Shown: in pieces, positions 1-9,722 of the stretch | Position numbering within the stretch: position 1 is the first letter of the stretch | Layout of the letters: every line of letters starts with the position of its first letter | Assembly: GCA_965249645.1 (NCBI GenBank) | Contig: CBDFML010000008.1 | Span: 238,057-302,056, forward strand | From: CAVOEB01 sp965249645 | GTDB taxonomy: Bacteria; Pseudomonadota; Alphaproteobacteria; UBA828; JAPUJA01 | Direction: 5' to 3' | Length of the DNA stretch: 64,000 nucleotides | The notes under the pieces: model-generated | Seen by the model: only the letters and a program-made list of their open reading frames with translations | What the model was told of the DNA's origin: nothing | The model's database searches: none | Program-made: the position numbers and the translations under genes

Positions 1-1335
<1,335 letters not shown>

Positions 1336-1344
1336 GCGATCGGT

Positions 1345-3438
1345 TCAGCCCCCGATCAGGGCGAGCCAGTCGTCTTCCGAAAGCACGGTGAGGCCGAGCT
1401 CCTTGGCTTTCTTGAGCTTGGAGCCCGCCTCCGCGCCGGCCACCACGTAATCCGACTTCGACGAAACCGAGCCCGCGACCTTGGCGCCCAAGGCCAGGGC
1501 GCGGGCTTTCGCTTCATCGCGGGTCATGCGCTCGAGGCTGCCCGTGAACAGGACGGTTTTGCCGTTGAGGGGCGAATCGCTCGCGGGCGCCACGAAATCC
1601 CCGATGGTGAGCTGGGCGGCGAGGTCATCGACTGCTGTGCGGTTTAGCGGCTCGGCAAAGAATTCGACCAGCATGTCCGCGACCTTGGGGCCGATGCCGT
1701 CGATATCGACCAGCGCGGCATAGGCCTCGCCGTCGCGGTCCATCGCCTTCCGCATGGCGGCGTCGAACCCGTCGTGGGAGCCGTACTCCTTGGCGAGCAG
1801 GCGCGCTGTGGTCTCGCCCACCATGCGAATGCCCAGCGCGTTGATGAAGCGCGCGAGCCCGATGCGCCGGCGGATGCGAATGGCGTCGAACAGGTTCTGC
1901 GCCGAAATCTCGCCCCAGCCCTCGCGCTCGGCCAACGGCGAATCGCGGCCCGAATCGCGCTCTTCGAGGCGGAAGATGTCGGCGGGCGTCTTGATCCAGT
2001 CCCAATCCCAGAAGGCCGCGACCTGTTTTTCGCCCAGACCCTCGATGTCGAAGGCGGCCCGCGAAACAAAATGGCGCAGCCGTTCGACCGCCTGGGCGGG
2101 GCAGATCAGGCCGCCGGTGCATCGCCAGGCGACCTCGCCCTCCTCGCGTGCCGCGTGGCTGCCACATTCGGGGCAGATGGACGGGAACTCGAACGCCTGG
2201 GCCCCTGCGGGGCGCTTCGACGTATCCGCAGCGACGATCTGGGGGATCACGTCACCCGCGCGCTGAACGATCACGGTGTCGCCCTCGCGCACGTCCTTGC
2301 GCGCAATTTCGTCTTCGTTGTGGAGCGTCGCGCGCGACACCGTAACACCCGCGACGGCGACGGGCTCGAGCTCGGCGACGGGGGTCAGTGCGCCGGTCCG
2401 CCCGACCTGGATGACGATGCGCTTGAGCACCGTACGCGCCTGCTCGGGCGGGAACTTGTAGGCGATCGCCCAGCGCGGCGCGCGGCTGACCTGGCCGAGA
2501 CGGGTCTGCCAGTCGAGCCGGTCGACCTTGAAGACGACGCCGTCGATGTCGTAGTCGAGAGAATCGCGGCGCTCGAGAAGTCGGGCGTGCAGATCGAGGG
2601 CGGCATCGAGGTCCGAGCAGGGTTCGGCCAACGGATTTACCGGCATGCCCCAGGCTTCCAGCTGCCCGAGAAAATCGCGGTAGAGCCCAACCGGCTCGTC
2701 GCTGATCTCGCCCCAGCCGTAGGCGAAAAAATGCAACGGTCGTGCTGCAGTCACGGACGCGTCGAGCTGGCGCAGGCTGCCTGCGGCGGCGTTGCGCGGA
2801 TTGGCGAACAACGCTTCGCCGGCTTCCTCGCGGCGTTCGTTGAGCGTCACGAATTCGCTGCGCGACATATAAACCTCGCCGCGCACCTCGATAACCGCGG
2901 GCGCCGGGCCGGCAAGACGCGCGGGAATATCGCCGACGGTGCGCAGGTTGGCCGTAATGTCCTCGCCCACGACGCCGTCGCCGCGGGTTGCGCCCCGAAC
3001 GAGGGCGCCGTTCTCGAAACGCAGGCTGGCGGAGAGCCCGTCGATCTTGGACTCGCCCACGAGCTCCAGCGGTTCGTCGGGATCGAGCTTGAGGAAGCGG
3101 CGGACACGGCCGATAAATCCCTCCAGATCGGTGCCGTCGAAGGCGTTGCCCAGCGAGAGCATAGGCCGGGTATGAGTAATCTTGGCGAACCCCTCGTCTG
3201 GCGGCGCGCCGACCCGGTGCGAGGGGCTGTCCGGGCGCACGAGATCGGGAAAACGGGTCTCGATGGCCTCGTTTCGCAGGCGCAGCGCGTCGTAGTCCGC
3301 GTCGGAGAGGGCGGGTGCGCTGTCCAGATAGTAGAGCCGGTCGTGCCGCGCGATTTCGCGTGCGAGGCGGGTCAGCTCTTTCTTCGCTTGCGCCGGCGTG
3401 AGCGCGTCGATCGGCATGTCGTCGGCGGGCGCGGTCAC
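1345..3438 (-). CDS. ligA: NAD-dependent DNA ligase LigA
   Basis: LigA seals nicks in duplex DNA during replication and repair, using NAD+ as adenylate donor. At 697 residues it has normal family length. An N-terminal Ia domain (about 15-70) carries RHDRLYY for NMN binding. The adenylation motif KIDG has its catalytic lysine at residue 131. An OB fold follows, then a four-cysteine zinc finger (CPEC...C...CPAQ, about 410-445), helix-hairpin-helix repeats and a C-terminal BRCT domain (from about 620). The start is GTG at 3438, overlapping the recN stop as GTGA, so translation is probably coupled to recN. An ATG seven codons further in (MPIDALTP) is a possible alternative. It is the last gene of the bamD-recN-ligA run and converges on rpoD. 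Confidence 0.96.
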   Translation of the reverse strand: MTAPADDMPIDALTPAQAKKELTRLAREIARHDRLYYLDSAPALSDADYDALRLRNEAIETRFPDLVRPDSPSHRVGAPPDEGFAKITHTRPMLSLGNAFDGTDLEGFIGRVRRFLKLDPDEPLELVGESKIDGLSASLRFENGALVRGATRGDGVVGEDITANLRTVGDIPARLAGPAPAVIEVRGEVYMSRSEFVTLNERREEAGEALFANPRNAAAGSLRQLDASVTAARPLHFFAYGWGEISDEPVGLYRDFLGQLEAWGMPVNPLAEPCSDLDAALDLHARLLERRDSLDYDIDGVVFKVDRLDWQTRLGQVSRAPRWAIAYKFPPEQARTVLKRIVIQVGRTGALTPVAELEPVAVAGVTVSRATLHNEDEIARKDVREGDTVIVQRAGDVIPQIVAADTSKRPAGAQAFEFPSICPECGSHAAREEGEVAWRCTGGLICPAQAVERLRHFVSRAAFDIEGLGEKQVAAFWDWDWIKTPADIFRLEERDSGRDSPLAEREGWGEISAQNLFDAIRIRRRIGLARFINALGIRMVGETTARLLAKEYGSHDGFDAAMRKAMDRDGEAYAALVDIDGIGPKVADMLVEFFAEPLNRTAVDDLAAQLTIGDFVAPASDSPLNGKTVLFTGSLERMTRDEAKARALALGAKVAGSVSSKSDYVVAGAEAGSKLKKAKELGLTVLSEDDWLALIGG

Positions 3439-5105
3439 AGGGCCGGTCCGTCGATCAGGCGATCCGCGGCAGCGCGGGCCTCGTCGGTCACGGTGGTGCC
3501 GGCCAGCATGCGCGCAATTTCCTCGCGCCGGGTCACCGCGCTCAACGAATCCAGCACGGTGATAACGCCGTCGTCCCGGGTCTGCTTGACGACCCGGACG
3601 TGTGTATCGCCGCGCGCTGCAACCTGCGGCGAATGGGTCACCACCAGAACCTGGACGCTGCCCGCGAGACGGGCAAGCCGGGCGCCGACGGCTTCGGCGG
3701 TGGCGCCGCCCACGCCCTGGTCGACCTCATCGAAGATCAGGGTGGGCACGGGATCGGCACCCGCCAGCACCACCTTGAGCGCGAGCAGCAGGCGCGAGAG
3801 TTCGCCGCCCGATATCACGCGCTGGAGCGGGCTCAGCGCGGTGCCCGGATTCATCGCGACCTCGAAGACGACCTTTTCCAACCCGTGGCGATTCGGGGTC
3901 TCGTCGCCCAGCGGAACCAGCCGCGCTGCAAACCGGGCAGCGGCGAGCTTGAGGGGCGGCAACTCCGCCATGATCGCTGCATCGAGAGATTTTGTTGCGG
4001 TCCGGCGCCGAAGACTCAGGGCATGCGCCGTTTCGTCGTAGTGCCGGCGTGCGCCGTCGAGCGCCTTGCGGGCGGCTTCCAGTTCGTCGTCGCGGTGCTC
4101 GATGATGGCAAGCCGGGCGGCCAGCTCGTCGCACAGGCCCGTGAGCGCATCGGGGTCGACATTGTGCTTGCGGGCGGCAGCACGCAGTTTGACCAGCCGG
4201 TCCTCGACGGCTTCGAGCCGGGCCGGGTCGAGATCGAGGCTGCGGGCCGCTTCGGCGAGCCGGGATGCGGCCTCGGCGGCCTCTATGGCCGCTCGCTCGA
4301 GCGCGGCGGCGGTTTCGTCCAGCGTGCCCCCGGCCAGTTCGCGAACGTCGTCGACGGCCCGGCGCGCGGTACCGAGGCGGGCTTCCATGCCGTCACCTTC
4401 GCTTAACGCCGTCTCTGCCCGCTCAAGCGCATCGCGGAGCTTCTCGCCGTGCATCAGGCGTTGGCGGTCGGCGGCCAGCGCGTCGGCTTCGCCCGGCGTC
4501 GGGTCGAGTCGTTCAAGCTCGTCAAGGGCATGGCGGAGAAAGGCCTCGTCCTCGCGTGCACGGGCCAGGGTCTCGAGCGCGGCGCGGTGCGCCTCGTCGG
4601 ACTCGCTCCAGGCGGTGTGGGCCATTGCAAGCGCGTCGAGCTCGACTCCATGGTCGCCGAAGGCGTCGAGCATGGCGCGGTGGGTGGCGCCATCGAGCAG
4701 CCCCATTTGATCGCGTTGACCCTGGATTTCGACCAGCCGGGCGCCGGTCTCGCGCAGCAGGCCGACGCTGACCGGCTGGTCGTCGATAAACGCCCGGCTG
4801 CGTCCGTCGGCGGCCAGGGTTCGGCGGAAGACGAGCGGTTCTCCCGTCTCGATGCCGTGTTCGGAAAGCGTCGCACGCAAGGGATGATCCGTCGCCAGAT
4901 CGAACTCGGCGGCAACCGAGCCATGCTTAATGCCCTCGCGCAACAGCCCCTGCTCGGCCCGGGCGCCCAGCGCCAGGCCCAGAGCGTCGAGCAAGATGGA
5001 CTTGCCGGCGCCAGTCTCGCCGGTCAGCACGCACAGACCCGGTGCGAGATCGAGATCGAGACGATCGATCAGGACGATGTTGCGGATGGACAGGCGTCGG
5101 AGCAT
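3435..5105 (-). CDS. recN: DNA repair protein RecN (SMC-like ATPase)
   Basis: RecN is a cohesin/SMC-type ATPase that holds DNA ends together during recombinational double-strand break repair. The 556 residues match the family. Walker A is GETGAGKS at residues 29-36. A long coiled-coil arm rich in Ala, Arg and Glu fills about 150-380. The ABC signature is SGGELSRLLLALK and Walker B is LIFDEVDQGVGG from about residue 456, followed by the VVTHSPQVA switch. The ATG at 5105 sits 12 bases after the bamD stop. Its own stop overlaps the ligA start by 4 bases. bamD-recN-ligA is the usual alphaproteobacterial arrangement downstream of lpxC. Confidence 0.95.
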   Translation of the reverse strand: MLRRLSIRNIVLIDRLDLDLAPGLCVLTGETGAGKSILLDALGLALGARAEQGLLREGIKHGSVAAEFDLATDHPLRATLSEHGIETGEPLVFRRTLAADGRSRAFIDDQPVSVGLLRETGARLVEIQGQRDQMGLLDGATHRAMLDAFGDHGVELDALAMAHTAWSESDEAHRAALETLARAREDEAFLRHALDELERLDPTPGEADALAADRQRLMHGEKLRDALERAETALSEGDGMEARLGTARRAVDDVRELAGGTLDETAAALERAAIEAAEAASRLAEAARSLDLDPARLEAVEDRLVKLRAAARKHNVDPDALTGLCDELAARLAIIEHRDDELEAARKALDGARRHYDETAHALSLRRRTATKSLDAAIMAELPPLKLAAARFAARLVPLGDETPNRHGLEKVVFEVAMNPGTALSPLQRVISGGELSRLLLALKVVLAGADPVPTLIFDEVDQGVGGATAEAVGARLARLAGSVQVLVVTHSPQVAARGDTHVRVVKQTRDDGVITVLDSLSAVTRREEIARMLAGTTVTDEARAAADRLIDGPAL

Positions 5106-5117
5106 GGGTCCGCGTCG

Positions 5118-5939
5118 TCAGAACAGCCCGCTCAGGAACCCATCGTCGTCCGTCTCGTCGATCGGGACCTCCTTGCCGGTCAGCAGGCGGTAGCTGTCAC
5201 GGTACCAGGCGCTTGACGGAAAATTGTAACCGAGGATCGCAGCCGCCCGCTGTGCCTCTTGGGGCAGGCCGAGGGCGAGATAGGCTTCGACCAGCCGGTG
5301 CAACGCCTCGGGCGTATGGGTGGTGGTCTGGTAGTCATCCACGACTACGCGGAAGCGGTTGATCGCGGCGATGTAGTAACCGCGCACGAGATAATAGCGG
5401 CCGATTTCGATTTCCTTGCCGGCCAAATGATCGTAGGCGAATACGATTTTTTGGCGGGCGTCCTCGGCATAATCGGAGTCCGGAAAGCGGCGGACCAGAT
5501 CCTCGAAGGCGTCAAGTGCGCTCCGGGTCATCTGCTGGTCGCGGCCGATGTCGGAAATCTGTTCGTAATAGCCGATCCCGACCAGATAATAGGCGTAGGC
5601 AACGTCGGCATGGCCCGGATGCAGCTGGATGAAACGCCGGGCGGCGATAGTCGCCTCGTCGTACTGGTCGTTGCGATAATAAGCGTAGGCCGACATCAGT
5701 TGAGCGCGGGTTGCCCAGACGGAATAAGGATGCTGGCGCTCGACCTCGTCGAACATTGCGGCCGCCTCGTCGTACAGGCGGGCGTAAAGGTTATCCATGG
5801 CCTCGTTGTAAAGACTTTCGACCGTGCCCTCGCGGTAGTCGGTCTTGGTGTCGTCGGCGCAGGCCCCGAGCAGGGCGACGAGAGCCAGGGCGATGCCCGC
5901 ATGGGCGAGCCAGGAGAAAAAGCGAGGTCGATCCGTCAT
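5118..5939 (-). CDS. bamD: Outer membrane assembly lipoprotein BamD
   Basis: BamD is an essential periplasm-facing lipoprotein of the BAM complex, which folds beta-barrels into the outer membrane. The 273-residue product begins with a lipoprotein signal peptide: a hydrophobic run ends in the lipobox LLGAC, with Cys27 as the lipidation site. Five TPR-like repeats follow, with family landmarks such as YNEAMDNLYARLYDEAA, YSVWATRAQLMSAYAYY and RRFPDSDYAEDA. It heads the bamD-recN-ligA operon. In most alphaproteobacteria lpxC lies directly upstream on the same strand; here a divergent regulator gene (6172-6567) intervenes, so bamD must be transcribed from the 5940-6170 gap. Confidence 0.94.
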   Translation of the reverse strand: MTDRPRFFSWLAHAGIALALVALLGACADDTKTDYREGTVESLYNEAMDNLYARLYDEAAAMFDEVERQHPYSVWATRAQLMSAYAYYRNDQYDEATIAARRFIQLHPGHADVAYAYYLVGIGYYEQISDIGRDQQMTRSALDAFEDLVRRFPDSDYAEDARQKIVFAYDHLAGKEIEIGRYYLVRGYYIAAINRFRVVVDDYQTTTHTPEALHRLVEAYLALGLPQEAQRAAAILGYNFPSSAWYRDSYRLLTGKEVPIDETDDDGFLSGLF

Positions 5940-6120
5940 GATGTCCGTTCGAACTTACCGGCACGGCGCCCGGGGTCGGGGTCGGGCGGCCCTGTCGCCG
6001 CGGTGCAACCCAAATCCGCAGCCCGCGACGACAGGCCGGAGTATATCATGGGGCCGGAGCGCGCACAGGGCCAACTGAGGACGAACCGGGGCTTGTCAGG
6101 ACGCCATGAATCGGTCAAAA

Positions 6121-6142
6121 GGAAGTGCACGTTTCCGTGCAC
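6121..6142. promoter_or_regulatory. Inverted/direct repeat in front of the XRE regulator (candidate operator)
   Basis: Two copies of the self-complementary hexamer GTGCAC (6125-6130 and 6137-6142) are separated by GTTTCC; the left copy also sits in an imperfect dyad GGAAGTGCACGTTTCC. The element ends about 30 bases before the GTG start preferred for the regulator and lies in the gap shared with divergent bamD. The layout fits autoregulation; no factor is assigned from sequence alone. Confidence 0.4.
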
Positions 6143-6171
6143 ACAAAAGTTGTTCGCCGGGGGGGAGCAAG

Positions 6172-6567
6172 GTGGGGACTGTCGCAAAGTGGGTCGATCG
6201 TCACGTGGGAGAGCGTATCCGCCTGCGCCGGGCCCTGGTCGGCATGACCCAGGAGGACCTCGCCCGGGCGCTGGGGATTTCCTATCAGCAGTTACAGAAA
6301 TACGAGACGGCAGGCAACCGGGTGAGTGCCGGGCGACTCTACGAAATCGCGCAGGTGCTTAGCGTCGAGATGTCGTATTTTTTCGAGGATCTCGAGGGCG
6401 AGCCCAGCGACTCGCGGCAGGTTTCGCAGGTCCATGGCGGGACCCAACGCTCGACCATCGACATCGTCCAGAATTTTTCGAAAATCCAGAACCCGGCGTT
6501 GAAGGCCTCGATCAGCGGGCTGGTGAAGAGCGTCGCCCGTTGGCGCAGTAGCCGGGTGGTCTCCTGA
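6172..6567 (+). CDS. XRE-family helix-turn-helix transcriptional regulator
   Basis: This is a small Cro/CI-type DNA-binding protein. The HTH_3 domain spans roughly the first 75 residues: VGERIRLRRALVGMTQEDLARAL, then GISYQQLQKYETAGNRVSAGRLYEIAQVL and VEMSYFFEDL. A tail of about 55 residues has no recognised domain. Two starts are possible: ATG at 6106 (153 residues), or GTG at 6172 (131 residues) behind GGGGGAG. I prefer 6172 because the extra N-terminal 22 residues are not family-like and would place the GTGCAC repeats inside the coding sequence. Proteins of this type are common in alphaproteobacteria and often stand alone. It sits on the opposite strand between lpxC and bamD, which are usually adjacent. 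The target is unknown; bamD and itself are the obvious candidates. Confidence 0.8.
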   Translation: MGTVAKWVDRHVGERIRLRRALVGMTQEDLARALGISYQQLQKYETAGNRVSAGRLYEIAQVLSVEMSYFFEDLEGEPSDSRQVSQVHGGTQRSTIDIVQNFSKIQNPALKASISGLVKSVARWRSSRVVS

Positions 6568-6675
6568 AGCGGGCTTCGCCCGGTAATAGCCCAATAGAGC
6601 GGGCCAGCAATCAATCGCGCTGTGATTTACAACTCCGCTCAGGCGGTGCGACGGTTGTTATGGGTAAAGCCGGGT

Positions 6676-6705
6676 AAAAAAAACGCGGCCCCGGGGGCTG
6701 CGTTT
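6676..6705 (-). terminator. Rho-independent terminator after lpxC
   Basis: Read on the minus strand, a GC-rich stem with arms AACGCAGCCCC and GGGGCCGCGTT (one mismatch) is followed by eight consecutive T residues. It lies 36 bases past the lpxC stop, ending the dcw-lpxC transcript. Because the gene on the other side (XRE, ending 6567) converges, it may also help to separate the two transcripts. Confidence 0.85.
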
Positions 6706-6741
6706 CTAATGGACGGTTAGGGAGGTTTAGGAGCGGCCGCT

Positions 6742-7656
6742 TCAGGCGGTGGCCGCGATAGGCGCCTCGAGTATCACCGATTGGTCGTCGGTGGATGGCG
6801 CCAGGCACCAAGCCGACGCATCTTCGAACAGGGCGTCGAGCAGGCGGTGGTTCATCTCGTGTCCCGAGCAGACGCCGTGGAAATGGCCCTGGATCGGGCC
6901 GCCGGCGAGGTACAGATCGCCTACGGCGTCAAGAATTTTATGGCGCACGAACTCGTCGTCATGGCGCAGGCCGCCTTCGTTGAGGATACCCTGTTTGCCG
7001 ACCACGATGGCGTTGTCGAGCGAGCCACCCTGAGCCAGGCCCAGGGAACGAAGATAGTCGACTTCCTGCTCGAGGCAGAAGGTGCGGGCACGCGAGAGAT
7101 CGGTCTTGAAGCTATCGCCCTCGAACCGGAAGAAGTACTCTTGGCGGGCGATCACCGGATTGTCGTAATCGAGTTCGAAGCTGGCGGAAAATTCCGCGGC
7201 GGGGCACAGCGACGCGCTGCGCTCGCCGTCGTCGACACGCACGTCCTTGAGAACCCGAATGGCTTGGCGGGGAGCATCCTGGGCGACCGTACCGGCACAC
7301 TCGATCAAGAAGATGAACGGCGCGGCACTGCCGTCCATGATGGGCACCTCGGGGCCGTCGATCTCGATCAGCACATTGTCGACCCGACAGCCCGCGAACG
7401 CCGCCATCAGATGCTCGACCGTGCCGATGCAGACATCCTCGCCCCGCCCGATGGTGGTGGAGAACCGACTATCGACGACGTTGTCGACCCGGGCCGCGAC
7501 GCTGGCCATGGTCGGGTCAAGATCGGTACGCCGGAAGAGAACACCGCTGTCCGGCGGAGCCGGGCACAGGGTCATCGAGACGCTGCTGTTGCTGTGGAGG
7601 CCGATACCGGTACAGTTGATCCGGCTCTTCAAGGTTTGTTGCCGCGTTGTGCTCAC
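6742..7656 (-). CDS. lpxC: UDP-3-O-acyl-N-acetylglucosamine deacetylase LpxC
   Basis: LpxC is the zinc-dependent deacetylase that catalyses the committed step of lipid A synthesis. The GTG start at 7656 gives 304 residues, the usual family length; the frame stays open about 47 codons further upstream, but those residues (GRWRDPQNGQIPVG...) are not LpxC-like. AGGCGG precedes the GTG. Zinc and catalytic residues are recognisable: the His of TVEHLMAAF, the KILDAVGDL segment with the conserved Asp, and the SGHEMNHRLL His near the C-terminus. Strong stem-loops follow ftsZ upstream and lpxC itself, so lpxC probably has its own promoter within 7657-7824 while remaining genetically adjacent to the division genes. 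Confidence 0.95.
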   Translation of the reverse strand: MSTTRQQTLKSRINCTGIGLHSNSSVSMTLCPAPPDSGVLFRRTDLDPTMASVAARVDNVVDSRFSTTIGRGEDVCIGTVEHLMAAFAGCRVDNVLIEIDGPEVPIMDGSAAPFIFLIECAGTVAQDAPRQAIRVLKDVRVDDGERSASLCPAAEFSASFELDYDNPVIARQEYFFRFEGDSFKTDLSRARTFCLEQEVDYLRSLGLAQGGSLDNAIVVGKQGILNEGGLRHDDEFVRHKILDAVGDLYLAGGPIQGHFHGVCSGHEMNHRLLDALFEDASAWCLAPSTDDQSVILEAPIAATA

Positions 7657-7824
7657 GTTACCGCCTGTTCCGCTTGTTTCAGCGTTTGTATTCGCGTTGC
7701 ACCCGACCGGGATTTGCCCATTCTGTGGATCGCGCCAACGACCGTCACGAGACGGAGGCGCTTCCGGATTCTTGTTTACCAAGACTGCCGGAAGCACTCA
7801 AATCACTAATTGTTACAAAATGTT

Positions 7825-7862
7825 ACAGGATTCCCCGGGGTCTCGATCCCGGGGGATCCTGT
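7825..7862 (-). terminator. Strong stem-loop after ftsZ
   Basis: A 15-bp stem (7825-7839 with 7848-7862; one G-T wobble) encloses an 8-base loop, starting 17 bases past the ftsZ stop. On the minus strand it is followed by AACATTTTGTAAC, so the T-run is only moderate. It should end or attenuate the dcw transcript before lpxC. The flank also holds the direct repeat TGTTACA (7811-7817 and 7821-7827). Confidence 0.75.
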
Positions 7863-7878
7863 TTGCGACCCGCGCTCC

Positions 7879-9630
7879 TCAGTTGGCCTGACGGCGCAGG
7901 AATGCAGGAATGTCGAGGAAGTCCTCCTCGACGCTGGTATTGGCCGGGGCCGGGGCGGGATCCAGATCCTTGAGGGTGGTCTGGGCCGCGGGCTTGGCCT
8001 CAACCTTGGCTGGCGCCGGCGTCGGGCTCGATGCCGGCTTTTCCACGGTCTTGGTGCGGCCACCGCCGGTGATCCGCTCGAACAGGCTGGGTCCCCGGCT
8101 GCTGCCGGATTTGGTCTCGGCCTTGGCCGGTTTGCCACCGGCGTTGGTTACCGCGGCTTCGGCAAACGGGTCGGGCCGCTTGAGCGCGTCCCGGCCTAGC
8201 GGTGCCTTGGCCGGTGCCGGCGGGATGAACGCGTCGTCGGCCTTACGGTCCAGTCTCGGCTCGACCCTGGTCTCGCCCTTGATCTGGGTCGAGACGGGCT
8301 CGGCCGGCCTGGGCGTGGCCTGGGGCGCCCTGGCCGGTGCCTCTGGAACGCGGGGCTCGGCCGGAATGCCCGCCGCGGGCGCGGGCTGCATAACAGGCTC
8401 GGCGGGGCTTCGCGGTGCAACCGCCTCGGCGGCCAGCATTTCGGCCGAATCGGGCTCCGGCTCCATGACCGGGACCTCCATGACCGGTTCGAGATCGAGC
8501 GGCTCGTCGGTCCCGCCCACCGCGGCTGCGGTGACCGGTGGTGCGGCCGACTCGACGGTCTTGGCGAGGGTCTCGGGGGGCGACTCCTGAGCCGTGGTTT
8601 CGTCGGTGTCGATCGAGACCAGCTGCGGCCCGGTCTCGAAGCTCGGCCGCGGTTGGGCGGCAGCCATGGCGTCGATTCCGGTGGCCACGACCGAGACGCG
8701 CAAATGGCCGGCGAGGCTCTCGTCGAAGGTCGATCCGAAGGTGATGTTGGCATCCTGATCGACCTCGTCGCGGATGCGGTTGACCGCCTCGTCGACTTCG
8801 AACAGGGTGACGTCTTCGCCGGTCGTGACGTTGATCAGCACGCCCCGCGCACCCTTCATCGAAACATCGTCGAGCAGCGGGTTGTTGATCGCTGCCTCGG
8901 CGCTCTCGATCGCCCGGTTTTCGCCTTCGGCTTCACCGGTGCCCATCATGGCCTTGCCCATCTCGCCCATCACCGCGCGAACGTCGGCGAAATCGAGGTT
9001 GATCAGACCAGGCATGACCATCAGGTCGGTCACACCGCGCACGCCGGAATGGAGCACGTCATCGGCCATCTTGAACGCGTCCGCGAAGGTGGTCTTCTCG
9101 TTCGCGACCCGGAACAGGTTCTGGTTCGGGATCACGATCAGCGTGTCAACGAACTCCTGCAGTTCCTCGATGCCCTGCTCGGCGATGCGCATCCGCTGCA
9201 GGCCCTCGAATTGGAACGGCTTGGTGACCACGCCAACGGTGAGAATACCGTTCTCGCGCGCGGCGCGGGCGATGACCGGCGCCGCGCCGGTGCCTGTGCC
9301 ACCACCCATGCCAGCGGCAATGAAGGCCATGTTGCTGCCCTCGAGTTGGTCGAGAATTTCCTCGAGCACCTCGTCGGCGGCCGCCTTGCCCACGTCGGGC
9401 CGCGAGCCGGCGCCGAGCCCGCTCGTGATATGAGCGCCGAGCTGGATGCGCCGCTCGGTGAGCGACTGGGCCAGCGCCTGGGCGTCGGTGTTGGCGACCA
9501 CGAATTCGACCCCTTCGAGGTGGCTCGTGATCATGTTGTTGACGGCGTTGCCTCCGGCCCCGCCCACACCAATCACTGTGATTTTCGGCTTCAGTTCATG
9601 GGTAACGGGCACCGACAAATTGATCGTCAT
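7879..9630 (-). CDS. ftsZ: Cell division GTPase FtsZ
   Basis: FtsZ is the tubulin-like GTPase that polymerises into the cytokinetic Z-ring. The ATG at 9630 is preceded by an excellent GGAGGT four bases away, so the Met four codons upstream (9642) is not the start. The product has 583 residues. The GTP-binding core covers about 15-330, with the tubulin signature GGGTGTG at 109-115 and the T7-loop residues around NLDFADV. A long, low-complexity Pro/Ala/Glu-rich linker (about 340-565) follows, typical of alphaproteobacteria. The extreme C-terminus DFLDIPAFLRRQAN is the conserved peptide that docks FtsA and other partners. It is the last dcw gene before a strong stem-loop. Confidence 0.97.
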   Translation of the reverse strand: MTINLSVPVTHELKPKITVIGVGGAGGNAVNNMITSHLEGVEFVVANTDAQALAQSLTERRIQLGAHITSGLGAGSRPDVGKAAADEVLEEILDQLEGSNMAFIAAGMGGGTGTGAAPVIARAARENGILTVGVVTKPFQFEGLQRMRIAEQGIEELQEFVDTLIVIPNQNLFRVANEKTTFADAFKMADDVLHSGVRGVTDLMVMPGLINLDFADVRAVMGEMGKAMMGTGEAEGENRAIESAEAAINNPLLDDVSMKGARGVLINVTTGEDVTLFEVDEAVNRIRDEVDQDANITFGSTFDESLAGHLRVSVVATGIDAMAAAQPRPSFETGPQLVSIDTDETTAQESPPETLAKTVESAAPPVTAAAVGGTDEPLDLEPVMEVPVMEPEPDSAEMLAAEAVAPRSPAEPVMQPAPAAGIPAEPRVPEAPARAPQATPRPAEPVSTQIKGETRVEPRLDRKADDAFIPPAPAKAPLGRDALKRPDPFAEAAVTNAGGKPAKAETKSGSSRGPSLFERITGGGRTKTVEKPASSPTPAPAKVEAKPAAQTTLKDLDPAPAPANTSVEEDFLDIPAFLRRQAN

Positions 9631-9692
9631 AGGAACCTCCAAATTCCGTTCTCTAGTCGCTCCGGTGTCGGTCTAGCGCCGACGGTTAAGGT

Positions 9693-9715
9693 GTCCGGGG
9701 TCTCCCGCCCCGGAC
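9693..9715 (-). promoter_or_regulatory. Stem-loop in the ftsA-ftsZ gap
   Basis: A perfect 8-bp stem GTCCGGGG/CCCCGGAC (9693-9700 and 9708-9715) with a 7-base loop lies in the 92-base ftsA-ftsZ spacer, one of the few sizeable gaps in the cluster. No T-run follows on the minus strand, so it looks more like an RNA-processing or mRNA-stability element than a terminator. It could help to set FtsZ levels independently of FtsA. Confidence 0.4.
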
Positions 9716-9722
9716 GGTTTAG

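Noticed and set aside
1774..4041. Long plus-strand open frame (755 codons) across ligA and recN
   Set aside because: It is antisense to two clear genes; its Arg/Gly/His-rich composition is typical of the shadow frame in GC-rich DNA.
6106..6171. Upstream ATG start for the XRE regulator
   Set aside because: The added 22 residues are not family-like and would put the GTGCAC repeats within the gene; the GTG at 6172 is better placed, though not proven.
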